A stretch of 64,000 nt of DNA from Lachnospiraceae bacterium (lineage in GTDB: Bacteria; Bacillota; Clostridia; Lachnospirales; Lachnospiraceae), in the NCBI GenBank assembly GCA_022483465.1, contig JAKVNF010000002.1, forward strand, positions 806,001 through 870,000, in the 5' to 3' direction. Position numbers and translations under genes: made by a program. Below the pieces are notes generated by a model that was not told where the DNA came from, did no database searches, and was given only the letters and a program-made list of their open reading frames with translations. Positions within the stretch are counted from its first letter, which is position 1; every line of letters starts with the position of its first letter. Below are positions 24,208 through 33,267 of this stretch, one piece after another.

Positions 24208-24909
24208 TCAGTGATTGACCTTGAAATAGCTGTACATGGCGTCCGCCGGAATGGCGAGCAGGGTGCCATTCTCCTCGGTGATCAGGGTGCCAAGGTAGTT
24301 TCCGGTGGTGTCATAAAGACCCGCTCCCTCGGAGGTGCCATCCATGCTGCCCCCTGCCGTCAGAAGGGCGATGTCATATCCATCCACCACCGCGCTGCGC
24401 GAGGTGAAGGTTCCCTTCTGCAGATTGCCCGCATCATCGAGCCAGACGACCTCAGAACCAGCCTCTTTCTGATAAAATATGTCCTCGGAGTAAGTGCTGT
24501 CGCTCTTTCCGTCTGCCTGGACACTCACGATTCCGATATCCTTCTCCTCGTCGGTACTGCCCAGGGTTCCGCTGTAGGAACTGCCGTCGGAAAAAGTCAC
24601 CTCAGAGCTGTCATCGAAATCCCGTACCACCCCTTCGGTGGAGATGAGATACACCGTATCCGAAGCATTCTTCCTGCCCGTGGAGACCAGCATGACTGTT
24701 CCCCTGCCGGTTCCGGAGGGGGTCTGGATGGTCACCTCCCAGGGGGTGATCCGGGAAACCAGCTCCGCATCCGTGAGATCCTGTGCCCCCTGGATCACAC
24801 CGGTCTGAATCAGAATCAGGCGGACGACAAACATGGAGCTCACAATCACCACCGTCAAAAACAGGCGGATTCGCTTTTGCTTCTTTGTTGTCTTCTTTCC
24901 CTCAAACAT
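24208..24909 (-). CDS. Membrane-anchored trypsin/HtrA-like fold lacking the catalytic triad
   Basis: A short basic N-terminus and one membrane helix (about residues 14-36) precede an extracytoplasmic domain of about 190 residues. Its layout follows an HtrA-type protease: SGTGRGTVML as the first strand pair, VTFSDGSSYSGTLGSTDEEKD, DIGIVSV, then a late GAGLYDTTGNYLGTLI. The histidine expected in the first lobe and the GNSGGP serine loop are replaced (STEGV, EGAGLYD), so it is probably a non-catalytic binding or sensor protein. The fold assignment is inferred from pattern only. It is followed by the G3E gene pair on the same strand. Confidence 0.55.
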   Translation of the reverse strand: MFEGKKTTKKQKRIRLFLTVVIVSSMFVVRLILIQTGVIQGAQDLTDAELVSRITPWEVTIQTPSGTGRGTVMLVSTGRKNASDTVYLISTEGVVRDFDDSSEVTFSDGSSYSGTLGSTDEEKDIGIVSVQADGKSDSTYSEDIFYQKEAGSEVVWLDDAGNLQKGTFTSRSAVVDGYDIALLTAGGSMDGTSEGAGLYDTTGNYLGTLITEENGTLLAIPADAMYSYFKVNH

Positions 24910-24966
24910 GCGGCATCCGGTCTCCCAAAGAGCTGCCCCATGGGCAGCTTTGTGCGCTATAAATGT

Positions 24967-25325
24967 GAGCAGAGCGATAAGCCGGGTTCTGTCGTTGGAC
25001 GATCATCTTTCCAGGACCTGCGTTACCGCAGGCCTCAAGCGGCCAACCCGAACGCTCTCCGGGCCGGATTCAAACGCGTTCGTACCGGGGATATCCCCGG
25101 TTTCTTGGCCTTGCTTCGGATAGGGTTTACATGGCTCTCTGCATTACTGCAGGGACGGTAGTCTCTTACACTGCCTTTTCACCTTTACTCCGCCAAGGCG
25201 GAGAAGTATATCTCTGTTGCACTTTCCCGGGAGTCGCCTCCGCCGGCCGTTAGCCGGTATCCTGCCCTGTGAAGCCCGGACTTTCCTCACCTGCCTTGCG
25301 GCAGCCGCGATCGCCTGCTCTGCTC
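24967..25325 (-). ncRNA. rnpB: RNase P RNA, bacterial class A
   Basis: Read on the minus strand, the RNA contains GAGGAAAGTCCGGGC near its 5' part and ACAGAACCCGGCTTATCG near its 3' end, the conserved P4-forming regions. The ends GAGCAGAGC and GCTCTGCTC pair as P1. The P15 region with GGTAA lies between. The total of about 359 nt fits class A. The RNA is the catalytic part of the tRNA 5'-processing enzyme. Confidence 0.96.
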
Positions 25326-25335
25326 ACAGTGGTAT

Positions 25336-25364
25336 AAGATAACACAGGGCGTTTTGAGATTCAA
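25336..25364 (-). promoter_or_regulatory. rnpB promoter
   Basis: On the minus strand TTGAAT (25359-25364), a 17-bp spacer and TATCTT (25336-25341) lie about 11 nt before the RNA 5' end. Confidence 0.65.
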
Positions 25365-25483
25365 ATAAAAAAATTGTGAAGGGAATAATTGTGTGCAATT
25401 CAATTGACTTCTCTGCTCATCTTACCGGTTTCCCGGCATTTCAGGATGTAACAGCCGTTACTCTATAATTTCATGCCCTGAAC

Positions 25484-25517
25484 CAAACAAAGGCTCTCCG
25501 GATCCGGAGAGCCTTTG
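25484..25517 (-). terminator. Terminator after the seven-repeat secreted protein
   Basis: AAAGGCTCTCCG and CGGAGAGCCTTT form a perfect stem (25490-25516), followed on the minus strand by GTTTGG. Confidence 0.75.
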
Positions 25518-25529
25518 CGAAAAATCCTA

Positions 25530-27410
25530 TTACTCTGTCGTGATGCTGATCGCGTGCAGGTAAGCATCACTGCCGCGCTCAATTTCGACCTTGACCTTCT
25601 TGCCTTCTTTGAGGATACGGCAGCTGGTGGTATCTGTGGTGCCATCGATCTTGATCTTCATGACGCCGCCGTTCACATCCAGGTTGAGCATGTTGATCGC
25701 ACTGCCGGAGGCAACGGTTCCCTCCACGGTGGTCTTGGTGGAGGCATCCAGAGTGCCCGCATTGCCAGGATAATTCGGAGAGAGGTCAATCAGTTTTGCT
25801 GCGTGCAGATAAGCATCCGATCCCTTGTACACGGCAACCTTGCAGCTCTGTCCAGCCACCAGAACCTTGCAGTCCGTCATATTGGAACCGGAATCCAGGC
25901 GGATCTTGTAGTCCTGATCCGAAACCCGCAGAATCAGGAAGTCCTCACTGGAGGAGCTCTGAATGGTCCCAGTGACCACAGTCGTGGTCTGTCCGGTCAG
26001 CATGCCGCTGTCTCCGAGGGTGGCCGCACCGCTGCTGCCGGAGCCGGAGGAGTTGTCCACCAGACTGGTGGCATGCAGGTAGGCATCACTGCCTCTTGCC
26101 ACCTTTGCCGTCACCGTGATGCCCTGCTTCAGGACGCGGCACTTGCTGCAGTCGGTCTTCTGATCGATCTTGATCTTCATGGTGTTGCCGCCGACGTTCA
26201 GGTACAGGAGGTTCTGGTTGGTGCTGTCCTCGACGGTGCCCGTCACTTCAACGGCACTCGAGGAATCCACGCCGTCCGCACTGCCCTGGGCATTGGAGGA
26301 GAGATCCGTGAGCTTCTTGGCGTGATACTGGGAATCGGAGCCGATGTAGATCTCCGCCTTCACCGAGTAATTGGCCACGATCACCGGGCAGGCGGAGTAA
26401 TCCGTCGAGTCATCCAGATAGACATCATAGGTGCCGTTGGATGTCTGAATGATGATCTTGGTCTCGTCAGAACTCGTCGTCACACCGCCGCTGATCGTCA
26501 CGGTATTCACGTTGTCCGTGGAACTGCTGGTGCTGCTGGAAGAGCTGGATGAGGACGAAGAAGGGCTCTGCGTCCCGTCCGTGATCTTGATTGCATGGTA
26601 GTAGGCGTCATTTCCTCTGCCGATAACCGCCGTAACCGTCTTTCCGGAATACAGAACACCCGAGATCGACACATCGGTTGCGGTATCCCACTTGAGCTGA
26701 TAGGTGCCGCTGGATGTGCTCAGATAGATCACGCTGTTGGTGGTGGCAGACGTCACCGTTCCACTCACAGTGAGCAGGCTGGTCAGATCCACGCCGGAGG
26801 CGCCGCTGATGATCTTGGTTGCGTGCATGTAGGCGTCATCCCCGCGGTAGACGCTGGCGATCGCGGAGTTTCCGGCAACCAGGGTGCCGCACTTCGAGAG
26901 ATCGCAGTCGGAATCGATCTTGATCACCATGTCTCCGGAACTGGTGGAGAGATACAGCGTGCTGTTTGAGGTATCCTGCTTGATGGTTCCTGTCACGTCC
27001 GTCGTCTGCTTCGAAGCGCTGGAGCTGGTTGACGTCGTGGACGTGGAAGAGCTCGAGGAGCTCGAACTCCCGGAGGATGCCGAGGAGGAATTAAACCTTG
27101 CCACATGCAGGTAACCGTCGGAGCCGTTGTAAACCTCGATCTCCGCGGTATATCCGATCACCAGCGTGGTGATTCCGTTAAAATTGGTGTCGGAATCCAT
27201 CTTGCACTGATAGGTTCCCTCGCTGGAGGACAGCAAAAGAAGGGAGGATGTAGTTCCCTTCGCAATGGTTCCCTTGACCGTGACGGTGTTCACCGTGCTC
27301 CCGCTGGTGAGCTTGATCTCCTCCGCATGGGCGGGGAAAGCCGGTATTGTGACAGAAAGGAATCCTGCTGCCGCGGCAGCGAGGATGATTTTCCATGTTC
27401 CTCTTCTCAT
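25530..27410 (-). CDS. Secreted protein of seven OB-like beta repeats
   Basis: From ATG 27410 the 626-residue product has a signal peptide (cleavage after AFPAHA) and seven imperfect repeats of about 60 residues. Each follows the plan VTGTI...LYLSTSSG...IKIDS.TD...C..L..G..V.A.VYRGSDAYLHATKI. The linkers are rich in Ser and Thr; those after repeats 1 and 3 are almost pure Ser. The layout of each repeat is like DUF5666-type OB-fold domains. A pair of cysteines or a single cysteine recurs in several repeats. There is no sortase motif, so it is probably released or wall-associated by charge. It may bind glycans or other polymers; this is speculation. It has its own strong promoter and terminator. 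Confidence 0.7.
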   Translation of the reverse strand: MRRGTWKIILAAAAAGFLSVTIPAFPAHAEEIKLTSGSTVNTVTVKGTIAKGTTSSLLLLSSSEGTYQCKMDSDTNFNGITTLVIGYTAEIEVYNGSDGYLHVARFNSSSASSGSSSSSSSSTSTTSTSSSASKQTTDVTGTIKQDTSNSTLYLSTSSGDMVIKIDSDCDLSKCGTLVAGNSAIASVYRGDDAYMHATKIISGASGVDLTSLLTVSGTVTSATTNSVIYLSTSSGTYQLKWDTATDVSISGVLYSGKTVTAVIGRGNDAYYHAIKITDGTQSPSSSSSSSSSSTSSSTDNVNTVTISGGVTTSSDETKIIIQTSNGTYDVYLDDSTDYSACPVIVANYSVKAEIYIGSDSQYHAKKLTDLSSNAQGSADGVDSSSAVEVTGTVEDSTNQNLLYLNVGGNTMKIKIDQKTDCSKCRVLKQGITVTAKVARGSDAYLHATSLVDNSSGSGSSGAATLGDSGMLTGQTTTVVTGTIQSSSSEDFLILRVSDQDYKIRLDSGSNMTDCKVLVAGQSCKVAVYKGSDAYLHAAKLIDLSPNYPGNAGTLDASTKTTVEGTVASGSAINMLNLDVNGGVMKIKIDGTTDTTSCRILKEGKKVKVEIERGSDAYLHAISITTE

Positions 27411-27466
27411 AAATCCCTCCGGACAGGTCCTGATTCGACCTGGCAAATGGCTTGGCTTAGAATCCC

Positions 27467-27495
27467 ATTATAGCGATTCCCGCATGGCACCGCAA
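27467..27495 (-). promoter_or_regulatory. Promoter of the seven-repeat protein
   Basis: On the minus strand TTGCGG (27490-27495), a 17-bp spacer and TATAAT (27467-27472) lie 57 bp before the start codon. Confidence 0.75.
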
Positions 27496-27646
27496 ATCCA
27501 TCTGTGAATAACGCAAGATTTTTTCGCTGGTTTGCTACTGTCCCAGCGATGCTGCGATCCGGCGAAATTCTGATGCTCCGCCGTATTATCAAATCACGCG
27601 AGCTGTTTGAAATTCCAGAACATTTCACATCCTGATTATTTCAAAT

Positions 27647-27954
27647 GGCGTTAGTTAAGAAACGGGTTGATAAGCGATCGCCTAGCATGAGACCACTAAT
27701 CCCTCACTTTGAGCTCGAGCTGGGTACACTTCTATCCGTGCTGTGTTGCATCATGTAACAAAGTATCACCTAGATTGCCTAAAAGCATACACCTACTTGC
27801 CGAGCATGTGACTATAAATAACAAGATAGGCATTATGCAGAGAAGAAAAGAGCTCCAAATGGGGATTCTATATCTTCATCAGACATTATCGCGTCGAGAG
27901 TTCACCATGGAGGTTGTGGTATGGAACCCATCAACCCGGTTCTTTACTAACGCC
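27647..27954. mobile_element. 308-bp MITE with 25-bp inverted repeats and 8-bp target duplication
   Basis: The ends (27647-27671 and 27930-27954) are inverted repeats matching at 23 of 25 positions (GGCGTTAGT, A or T, AAGAA, A or C, CGGGTTGAT). TTTCAAAT directly abuts both ends (27639-27646 and 27955-27962) as an 8-bp target duplication. No coding frame of note lies inside. The left end also matches the end of the transposon at 994-1018, including interior bases, so this is a non-autonomous derivative mobilised by that family. Confidence 0.88.
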
Positions 27955-27987
27955 TTTCAAATTCCAATCTCTCTCCCGCAGACCGTC

Positions 27988-29649
27988 TCAGACCGGGAAG
28001 CACCCGCCTCCCACAAACTCCCTGCAGATAGAATTTGCAGGAACCATGGCCGTATCCACACCCACAAAGTAGTCCAGGAACTTCAGGAGGCGCTTTGCCT
28101 CATAGTATTCCGGGTCATCTTTGGTGATACTGTACAGGAGTGGTTCTGCAAATTGTTTGAGCACTGCCTGCTCATAGATCAGAACCGAGTTGAACACTGC
28201 GTCCACGTTGTTCTGGAACGGGAAGATATACTTCTCCTCTCCGTCCCGGACCTTGGCCCACTCCCGAATCGTCATCTTTGCCGTCTTCGCCCGGGTGCGG
28301 TAATCCCGCACGATCCGGCGGAGGAGTCTGGTATCGCTGGTGGGAATCCGGTTGTGTGCATCGATGTTGAGGCTGGTCAGAGCACTGGTGTAGATCCGAT
28401 ACTTGTTTTCATTGGGGATTGCGACAGTGGACTTGGGATTCAGTCCATGGATGCCCTCAATGATCAGGATGTCGTCCGGGCCAAGCTTCATCTTGTTGCC
28501 GTCATACTTGCGGTGTCCGACCTTAAAGTCGAAGGTGGGAAGTTCCACCTCCTCCCCAGCAAGCAGATCCGTCAGGTTCTCGTTGAACAGGTCCAGATCC
28601 ACAGCTTCCAGCACGTCATAGTTATAGTTTCCGTCGATATCCACCGGGGTCTTGTCGCGGTTCACAAACCAGTTGTCCATGGACATGATGTGGGGATGCA
28701 TGCCAAAAGACCGAAGCTGAATGGAGAGCCGATGGGCAAAGGTGGTCTTCCCGGAGGACGAGGGGCCTGCGATCAGCACAAAGCGCACATCCTTCCGGCT
28801 GTGGATCTCCTCCGCGATGTTTCCAATCCGGCGCTCCTGCAGAGCCTCCTGCACCAGGATCATGTCGGAGATATTGCCCTCACAGATCCGGTCGTTCAGA
28901 TCGCCAACGGTGGAGATGTTCACCAGCTCTCCCCATCTGGTGGAGAGCATCAGCTGGTCGTAGATCTTTTCCTCGTTCTGGAGCGGCTGGAGTTCATCCG
29001 GCCGGTCTTCCTCCGGGAGATTTAACAGCATTCCCTCCTTGTAGGCGGTTACCTCAAAATGCTTGACGTACCCGGTGGAGGGCAGCATGTATCCGTAGTA
29101 ATAGTCATAATAGCCGTCCAGGCAGTAGACGTTGATCGTGGAGCTGTTGCGGTATCGGAAGAGCTTTTCCTTGTCCGTCATCCCCTGGTGATGAAAAAGC
29201 GCAATCGCATCGTCAAGGGGATAGGTCTTCTTGACGATCGGAAGGTTTTTCTCCTGCAGGGCATGCATGGCCTCGTTCAGTTTTTGGATCAGTTCATCGG
29301 TCACTTTGGTCTGTCCGATGACCGAGATAAAATAGGCATTTCCCAGCGTGAACTCCACCTTCAGGGAGGCATGCGGGGCCGGCATATCCTGTGTCACTTC
29401 CTGCCAGGCGCGGACCAGCATCATGATGGCCGTGCGCGCATAGGCCGCATGTCCTGCGGGATCCTTAGTGGTGATCAGATTGATCGCCCCATCCCGCTCG
29501 AGTTTCTTGGACAGCTCCCGCATCTTGCCGTTGAAGTAGACAAGCGCAATGTGGTTTTCGTACTCAGGCTGAAACTCCGCCACGATGTTCTCATAGGTGG
29601 TTCCCCTGGGATAGGATCTCTCCTGTCCGTTCACGAATACTGCCGGCAT
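27988..29649 (-). CDS. Nucleoside (uridine-type) kinase with N-terminal TGS/ThrRS-like editing domain
   Basis: From ATG 29649 (AAGGAG upstream) the 553-residue protein has an N-terminal TGS domain (about 1-62, VNGQERSYPRGTTYENIV) and a region like the second domain of threonyl-tRNA synthetase (about 63-240), then a P-loop kinase domain with IAGPSSSGKTTFAHRLS near residue 290, MSMDNWFV and IIEGIHGLNP. The C-terminal half resembles uridine kinase/phosphoribulokinase. Such fused kinases are widespread in Firmicutes and phosphorylate nucleosides; the substrate is not shown by the sequence. It follows nif3 by 64 bp on the same strand. Confidence 0.88.
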   Translation of the reverse strand: MPAVFVNGQERSYPRGTTYENIVAEFQPEYENHIALVYFNGKMRELSKKLERDGAINLITTKDPAGHAAYARTAIMMLVRAWQEVTQDMPAPHASLKVEFTLGNAYFISVIGQTKVTDELIQKLNEAMHALQEKNLPIVKKTYPLDDAIALFHHQGMTDKEKLFRYRNSSTINVYCLDGYYDYYYGYMLPSTGYVKHFEVTAYKEGMLLNLPEEDRPDELQPLQNEEKIYDQLMLSTRWGELVNISTVGDLNDRICEGNISDMILVQEALQERRIGNIAEEIHSRKDVRFVLIAGPSSSGKTTFAHRLSIQLRSFGMHPHIMSMDNWFVNRDKTPVDIDGNYNYDVLEAVDLDLFNENLTDLLAGEEVELPTFDFKVGHRKYDGNKMKLGPDDILIIEGIHGLNPKSTVAIPNENKYRIYTSALTSLNIDAHNRIPTSDTRLLRRIVRDYRTRAKTAKMTIREWAKVRDGEEKYIFPFQNNVDAVFNSVLIYEQAVLKQFAEPLLYSITKDDPEYYEAKRLLKFLDYFVGVDTAMVPANSICREFVGGGCFPV

Positions 29650-29713
29650 GCCATTCTCCTTCCGTCTGTATATTCTCCTGTCTGCTGCCTGCTGACATCT
29701 GCTCCGAATTTGA

Positions 29714-30496
29714 TTACACCTCGTGGAACGGCTCCTCATCCCGCGCCGTCACCACCTGGAGCGACGGGATTTCCCGCTGCAGGTACTCCTTCATGTAGGG
29801 GACAAAGAGCTTCTCCACACCGTAGTGGCCCGCATCGATCACGGCGATTCCCTTTTCCACGGCATCCAGTCCCACATGGTGGGTGATATCCCCGGTGATC
29901 ATCACGTCTGCACCCTTCTGCAGGGCAAGATCGATCTCATCCTTCCCGGAGCCGGGCATGATTGCGGTCACCACAATCGGGGTCTCCGGATCCCCGTAAT
30001 AGCGAACGTGCGGGATACCGAAGTTCTCCTTGACATAGACCGCGCACTCCTGCAGTGTCATGTGCTCCGGAAGCTCTCCGATGCGTCCCAGGCCCTCATG
30101 GGAGATCGAGTCCTGGTAGGTGACATCCAGAACATCCGGCTCGATCAGCCGCAGGCGGTCTGCCGCCTCCGCCGCCATGGCGGAGACATCGAAATTCGTG
30201 TGCATCGCAAAGCAGGCCATGTCGTTTGTCAGCAGCTTGACAATCCGCTTGCCAATGAAGTCGGTATCGGTCACGTGTTTGATGCCGCCAAACAGGAGCG
30301 GATGATGGGTCAGCACCAAGTCCGCCCCGACGCGGACGGCGTCCTCAATGACCGCTGACGTGGCATCCAAAGCGATGTAGACGGTTCCGATCTCCTTGTC
30401 GGTCCGGCCTGCCTGCAGGCCGGGATTGTCCCAGCTCTCTGCAAAAGAGGGCGGGCAGAACTCATCCAGCTGTGCAATCAAATCCCGTAAGATCAT
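29714..30496 (-). CDS. Nif3-like dinuclear metal-centre protein (YqfO family)
   Basis: The 260-residue product carries the metal ligands of the Nif3 fold: LVLTHHPLLFGG, AMHTNFDV, GDITHHVGLDA and DAGHYGVEKL. It is the compact form without the PII-like insert. Members are often annotated as GTP cyclohydrolase I type 2, but the physiological role is unsettled. ATG 30496 follows AAAGGAGAGG. It starts 5 nt after trmK, the usual gene pair in Firmicutes. Confidence 0.92.
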   Translation of the reverse strand: MILRDLIAQLDEFCPPSFAESWDNPGLQAGRTDKEIGTVYIALDATSAVIEDAVRVGADLVLTHHPLLFGGIKHVTDTDFIGKRIVKLLTNDMACFAMHTNFDVSAMAAEAADRLRLIEPDVLDVTYQDSISHEGLGRIGELPEHMTLQECAVYVKENFGIPHVRYYGDPETPIVVTAIMPGSGKDEIDLALQKGADVMITGDITHHVGLDAVEKGIAVIDAGHYGVEKLFVPYMKEYLQREIPSLQVVTARDEEPFHEV

Positions 30497-30501
30497 ATCG
30501 A

Positions 30502-31359
30502 TTACCTCTCCTTTGAAACCAGCTCGTGATGCAAAAACACCAGTGCCTGCACCATTCCAATCTCTCCGCGAAGCTCCTCCATCCGGTTTCCGGCGTGACT
30601 GCTCTGCGCCTCCTTCTGAAGAAGCGACTCATACACTCCAATGTCCTTTGCCAGGGTCTGCATCAGGTACCGGTCCAGGGCATCTGCTCCTCCTGCAAAG
30701 TAATCCGCAAGGAGGGCCGGCCCGTAGGTCGTCTCCGCATAGCGGCGAAAATTCTGATCCCGCAAAAGCGGCAGCACCCGCTCCCGGTTGGCCGCGGCCT
30801 CCCCGGCAAGATCGGTGCCCTGCAGCTGCTGTGACAGCTGTTCCCAGTCGGGGCAGACCATCTGCTCGCCCGGGACCGCGCGGATCACAGGATAGAACTT
30901 CCCATCCTCCTCCACCAGACACTCCCTGCGGATTCCAATGTTCTCCTGGTATAAAAACTCCCGCACCTGCCAGGGCTCCCGGTGCGGGCTCAGGATGAGT
31001 TCCCGAAAGTCCAGCACCTTGTCGATGTCCCGCTCCAGGAGGGAGCGCAGCAGCATCCCGCCCATGCCGGCGATGATCAGGGTATCCGCCTCTCCCTTCT
31101 GGTACTTTGTAAGACCGTCCGACTTCCGGATCTCGCACCGGCCGGTCAGCCCGGCCAGCTCCAGATTGGTCTTTGCGATCTCCAGCGGTCCGTCGGCCAC
31201 GTCAAATCCAAGAGCCCTTTCACAGATTCCGTCCTGCAGGAGCCGGATCGGCACGTGGGCATGGTCCGTTCCCACGTCCAGGACCCGGTTTCCCGGCGTC
31301 ACCATCAGACAGATCGTCTCCAGGCGTTTGCTCAAATGTATGCTCATGCTCGATTCCAT
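30502..31359 (-). CDS. trmK: tRNA (adenine(22)-N(1))-methyltransferase
   Basis: The 285-residue product resembles TrmK, which methylates A22 of tRNA with S-adenosylmethionine. The Rossmann SAM site NRVLDVGTDHAHVPIRLL is near residue 25, followed by DVADGPLEIAKTNLEL and DTLIIAGMGGMLL. The C-terminal part is a coiled-coil-like helical domain. ATG 31359 has AAGGA close by; ATG 31347 (MSIHLSKRL) is an equally possible start. It lies 13 bp after dnaG. Confidence 0.9.
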   Translation of the reverse strand: MESSMSIHLSKRLETICLMVTPGNRVLDVGTDHAHVPIRLLQDGICERALGFDVADGPLEIAKTNLELAGLTGRCEIRKSDGLTKYQKGEADTLIIAGMGGMLLRSLLERDIDKVLDFRELILSPHREPWQVREFLYQENIGIRRECLVEEDGKFYPVIRAVPGEQMVCPDWEQLSQQLQGTDLAGEAAANRERVLPLLRDQNFRRYAETTYGPALLADYFAGGADALDRYLMQTLAKDIGVYESLLQKEAQSSHAGNRMEELRGEIGMVQALVFLHHELVSKER

Positions 31360-31372
31360 TTTGTCCTTGTTC

Positions 31373-33241
31373 TCAGCTCTTGAGGTGGAAGGTCTTCTGC
31401 TGCAGCTGGGCAAGCTGTTTTCTCGCCTGAATCATCGCCTTGAGGGCGGCGGGGTCGGCGGTGTTCTCCATCAGCCGATCCAGCTCCTGGCGCTTAATGG
31501 CAACCAGCACATCCTTCAGCGCCTTCTCCCGCTCCCGAGTGTCCGAGATGCCGAGGAGATGCTCCTCAAACATCTGCGCTGCCTCCTGCTGATCCGCCTG
31601 CTCCTCAAAGGAGGCAATGACACTTCCAGGGTTTACCGGCTTGGAGAGGGCATCGCCGCTCGCCTCGCTCAGGGCATCCCCGTAGTACCGCCCCAGGAGC
31701 TTCAGGTACTTCTCCGCGGTCTGCCGGGGAATCCCCTCTGTGAAGTCCTCCGCCGAGATGTACTCCCGAATCTGGGGATACACCTCCGGACTGTCGGAGA
31801 GCCAGGTGAGCAGAAGCCGCTCGTTCTTTCTCTGGGCCCGCTCCACCTTGGAGAGCTTTCGCTCCTTTGCGGCAGGTCCGCTCTCCGGCTTCTGCATCCT
31901 GGGAAGCGCTTCGTCCTCTTCCTCCCGCTCAGGCCTTCTGCTGTCCCCCACGCCTGCCAGGTCGTAGGAGGCGACCTCCTTCTTCAGGAGGTCCAGCGGA
32001 ATGTAGTATTTCTGGGCAGTCGCGCTCATGTAGTTGCTGCGGGCGAAGTCATCGGTAAAGCCGCAGAGCTTCTTTGCGATGAAGTGATAGAATTCCGTCT
32101 TCTGGGCGGGATCTGACAGGTCGTACTTCTTCTCCTCCTGGCGCAGCTCGTAGAAGAACGAGTCCTCCGCCTCATCCAGGCGTTTCTGGAAGGCGTCGTG
32201 CCCCTCACCCTTGATGAACTCGTCCGGATCCTTGTACGGCTCCAGGTTCACACACCTGCCGGTCATCCCGGCATCCTGCAGGATGCCGATGTTGCGCAGG
32301 GCCGCCTTCACGCCCGGACCATCGCTGTCGTAGGACAGCAGGACGTGTTTGGTGTAGCGCTTGATCACCTGTGCCTGACCCGGCGTAAAGGCCGTGCCCA
32401 GGGAGGCAATCGCCATGTCAAACCCCGCCTGGTGCTGGGCGATGACATCCATGTATCCCTCACACAGCACAAAGTAATCCGCCTTGCTCTTTCTGGCGAT
32501 GTTCAGGCCGTAGAGGTTCCGCGACTTGTCGAAGATCGGTGTCTCCGGGGAATTCAGGTACTTCGGCTTTCCATCCCCCATGACGCGGCCGCCAAAGCCG
32601 ATCACCCGGTTGGTGGTGTCCATGATGGGGTACATGACCCGGTTCCAGAACTTGTCGTGCAGGCCCCGCTTCTCATCAAAGGCCGCAACGCCGGAGGCCA
32701 GGATGTCATCATCCGCAAATCCCTTTTTGCGCAGCATTGCCACGCAGTCGTTGTTGGCGCCGTCCGCAAACCCCAGACCGAACCGGTTCATCGTCTCCAG
32801 GGAGAGTTTTCTGGACTGGAAGTACTCCATGCCCCGCTTTCCCTTGGGGGAGCGCAGAAGCTTGAAGTAATAGGTTGCCGCCTCCTTGTTGATGGCCAGC
32901 AGAATCTCCCGCTGCTGTGCCTTCTTTTTGGCCTCCTCGGAATAGTTTGCCTCCGGGAGCGTGATGCCGGCCCGCTTCGCAAGGACCTTCAGGGCCTCCT
33001 GAAAACTGTAGTTCTCGTATTTCATCAGGAACGTGATCACCGTTCCGCTCTCACCGCAGCCAAAGCAGTGGTACAGTTGCTTCTGCGGCGAGACGTAAAA
33101 GCTCGGAGAGCGGTCTGCATGGAAGGGGCAGACCCCCTTGTACTCCGAGCCAGATTTTTTGAGAGTGATATACTGTCCGATCACGTCGACGATATCATTC
33201 GCCGCACAGACCTCACTGATTACTTCATCCGAATAATACAC
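31373..33241 (-). CDS. dnaG: DNA primase
   Basis: The product primes DNA replication. The GTG at 33241 with AAGGA upstream gives the family start (YYSDEVISEVCAANDIVDVI) and 622 residues. The N-terminal CHC2 zinc domain has CPFHADRSPSF and CFGCGESGTVITF. The Toprim core has LCEGYMDVIAQHQAG and LSYDSDGPG, and the C-terminal region binds helicase. A basic, low-complexity linker (about 440-485) separates the last domain. In many Clostridia rpoD follows dnaG, but here trmK follows directly. Confidence 0.95.
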   Translation of the reverse strand: MYYSDEVISEVCAANDIVDVIGQYITLKKSGSEYKGVCPFHADRSPSFYVSPQKQLYHCFGCGESGTVITFLMKYENYSFQEALKVLAKRAGITLPEANYSEEAKKKAQQREILLAINKEAATYYFKLLRSPKGKRGMEYFQSRKLSLETMNRFGLGFADGANNDCVAMLRKKGFADDDILASGVAAFDEKRGLHDKFWNRVMYPIMDTTNRVIGFGGRVMGDGKPKYLNSPETPIFDKSRNLYGLNIARKSKADYFVLCEGYMDVIAQHQAGFDMAIASLGTAFTPGQAQVIKRYTKHVLLSYDSDGPGVKAALRNIGILQDAGMTGRCVNLEPYKDPDEFIKGEGHDAFQKRLDEAEDSFFYELRQEEKKYDLSDPAQKTEFYHFIAKKLCGFTDDFARSNYMSATAQKYYIPLDLLKKEVASYDLAGVGDSRRPEREEEDEALPRMQKPESGPAAKERKLSKVERAQRKNERLLLTWLSDSPEVYPQIREYISAEDFTEGIPRQTAEKYLKLLGRYYGDALSEASGDALSKPVNPGSVIASFEEQADQQEAAQMFEEHLLGISDTREREKALKDVLVAIKRQELDRLMENTADPAALKAMIQARKQLAQLQQKTFHLKS

Positions 33242-33267
33242 TGCTCTTCCTTCTCTGTCCTGTCTGC

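Noticed and set aside
22933-25161. Plus-strand frame crossing the G3E gene and rnpB
   Set aside because: It runs through a structural RNA gene and mirrors the His-rich tract as hydrophobic repeats.
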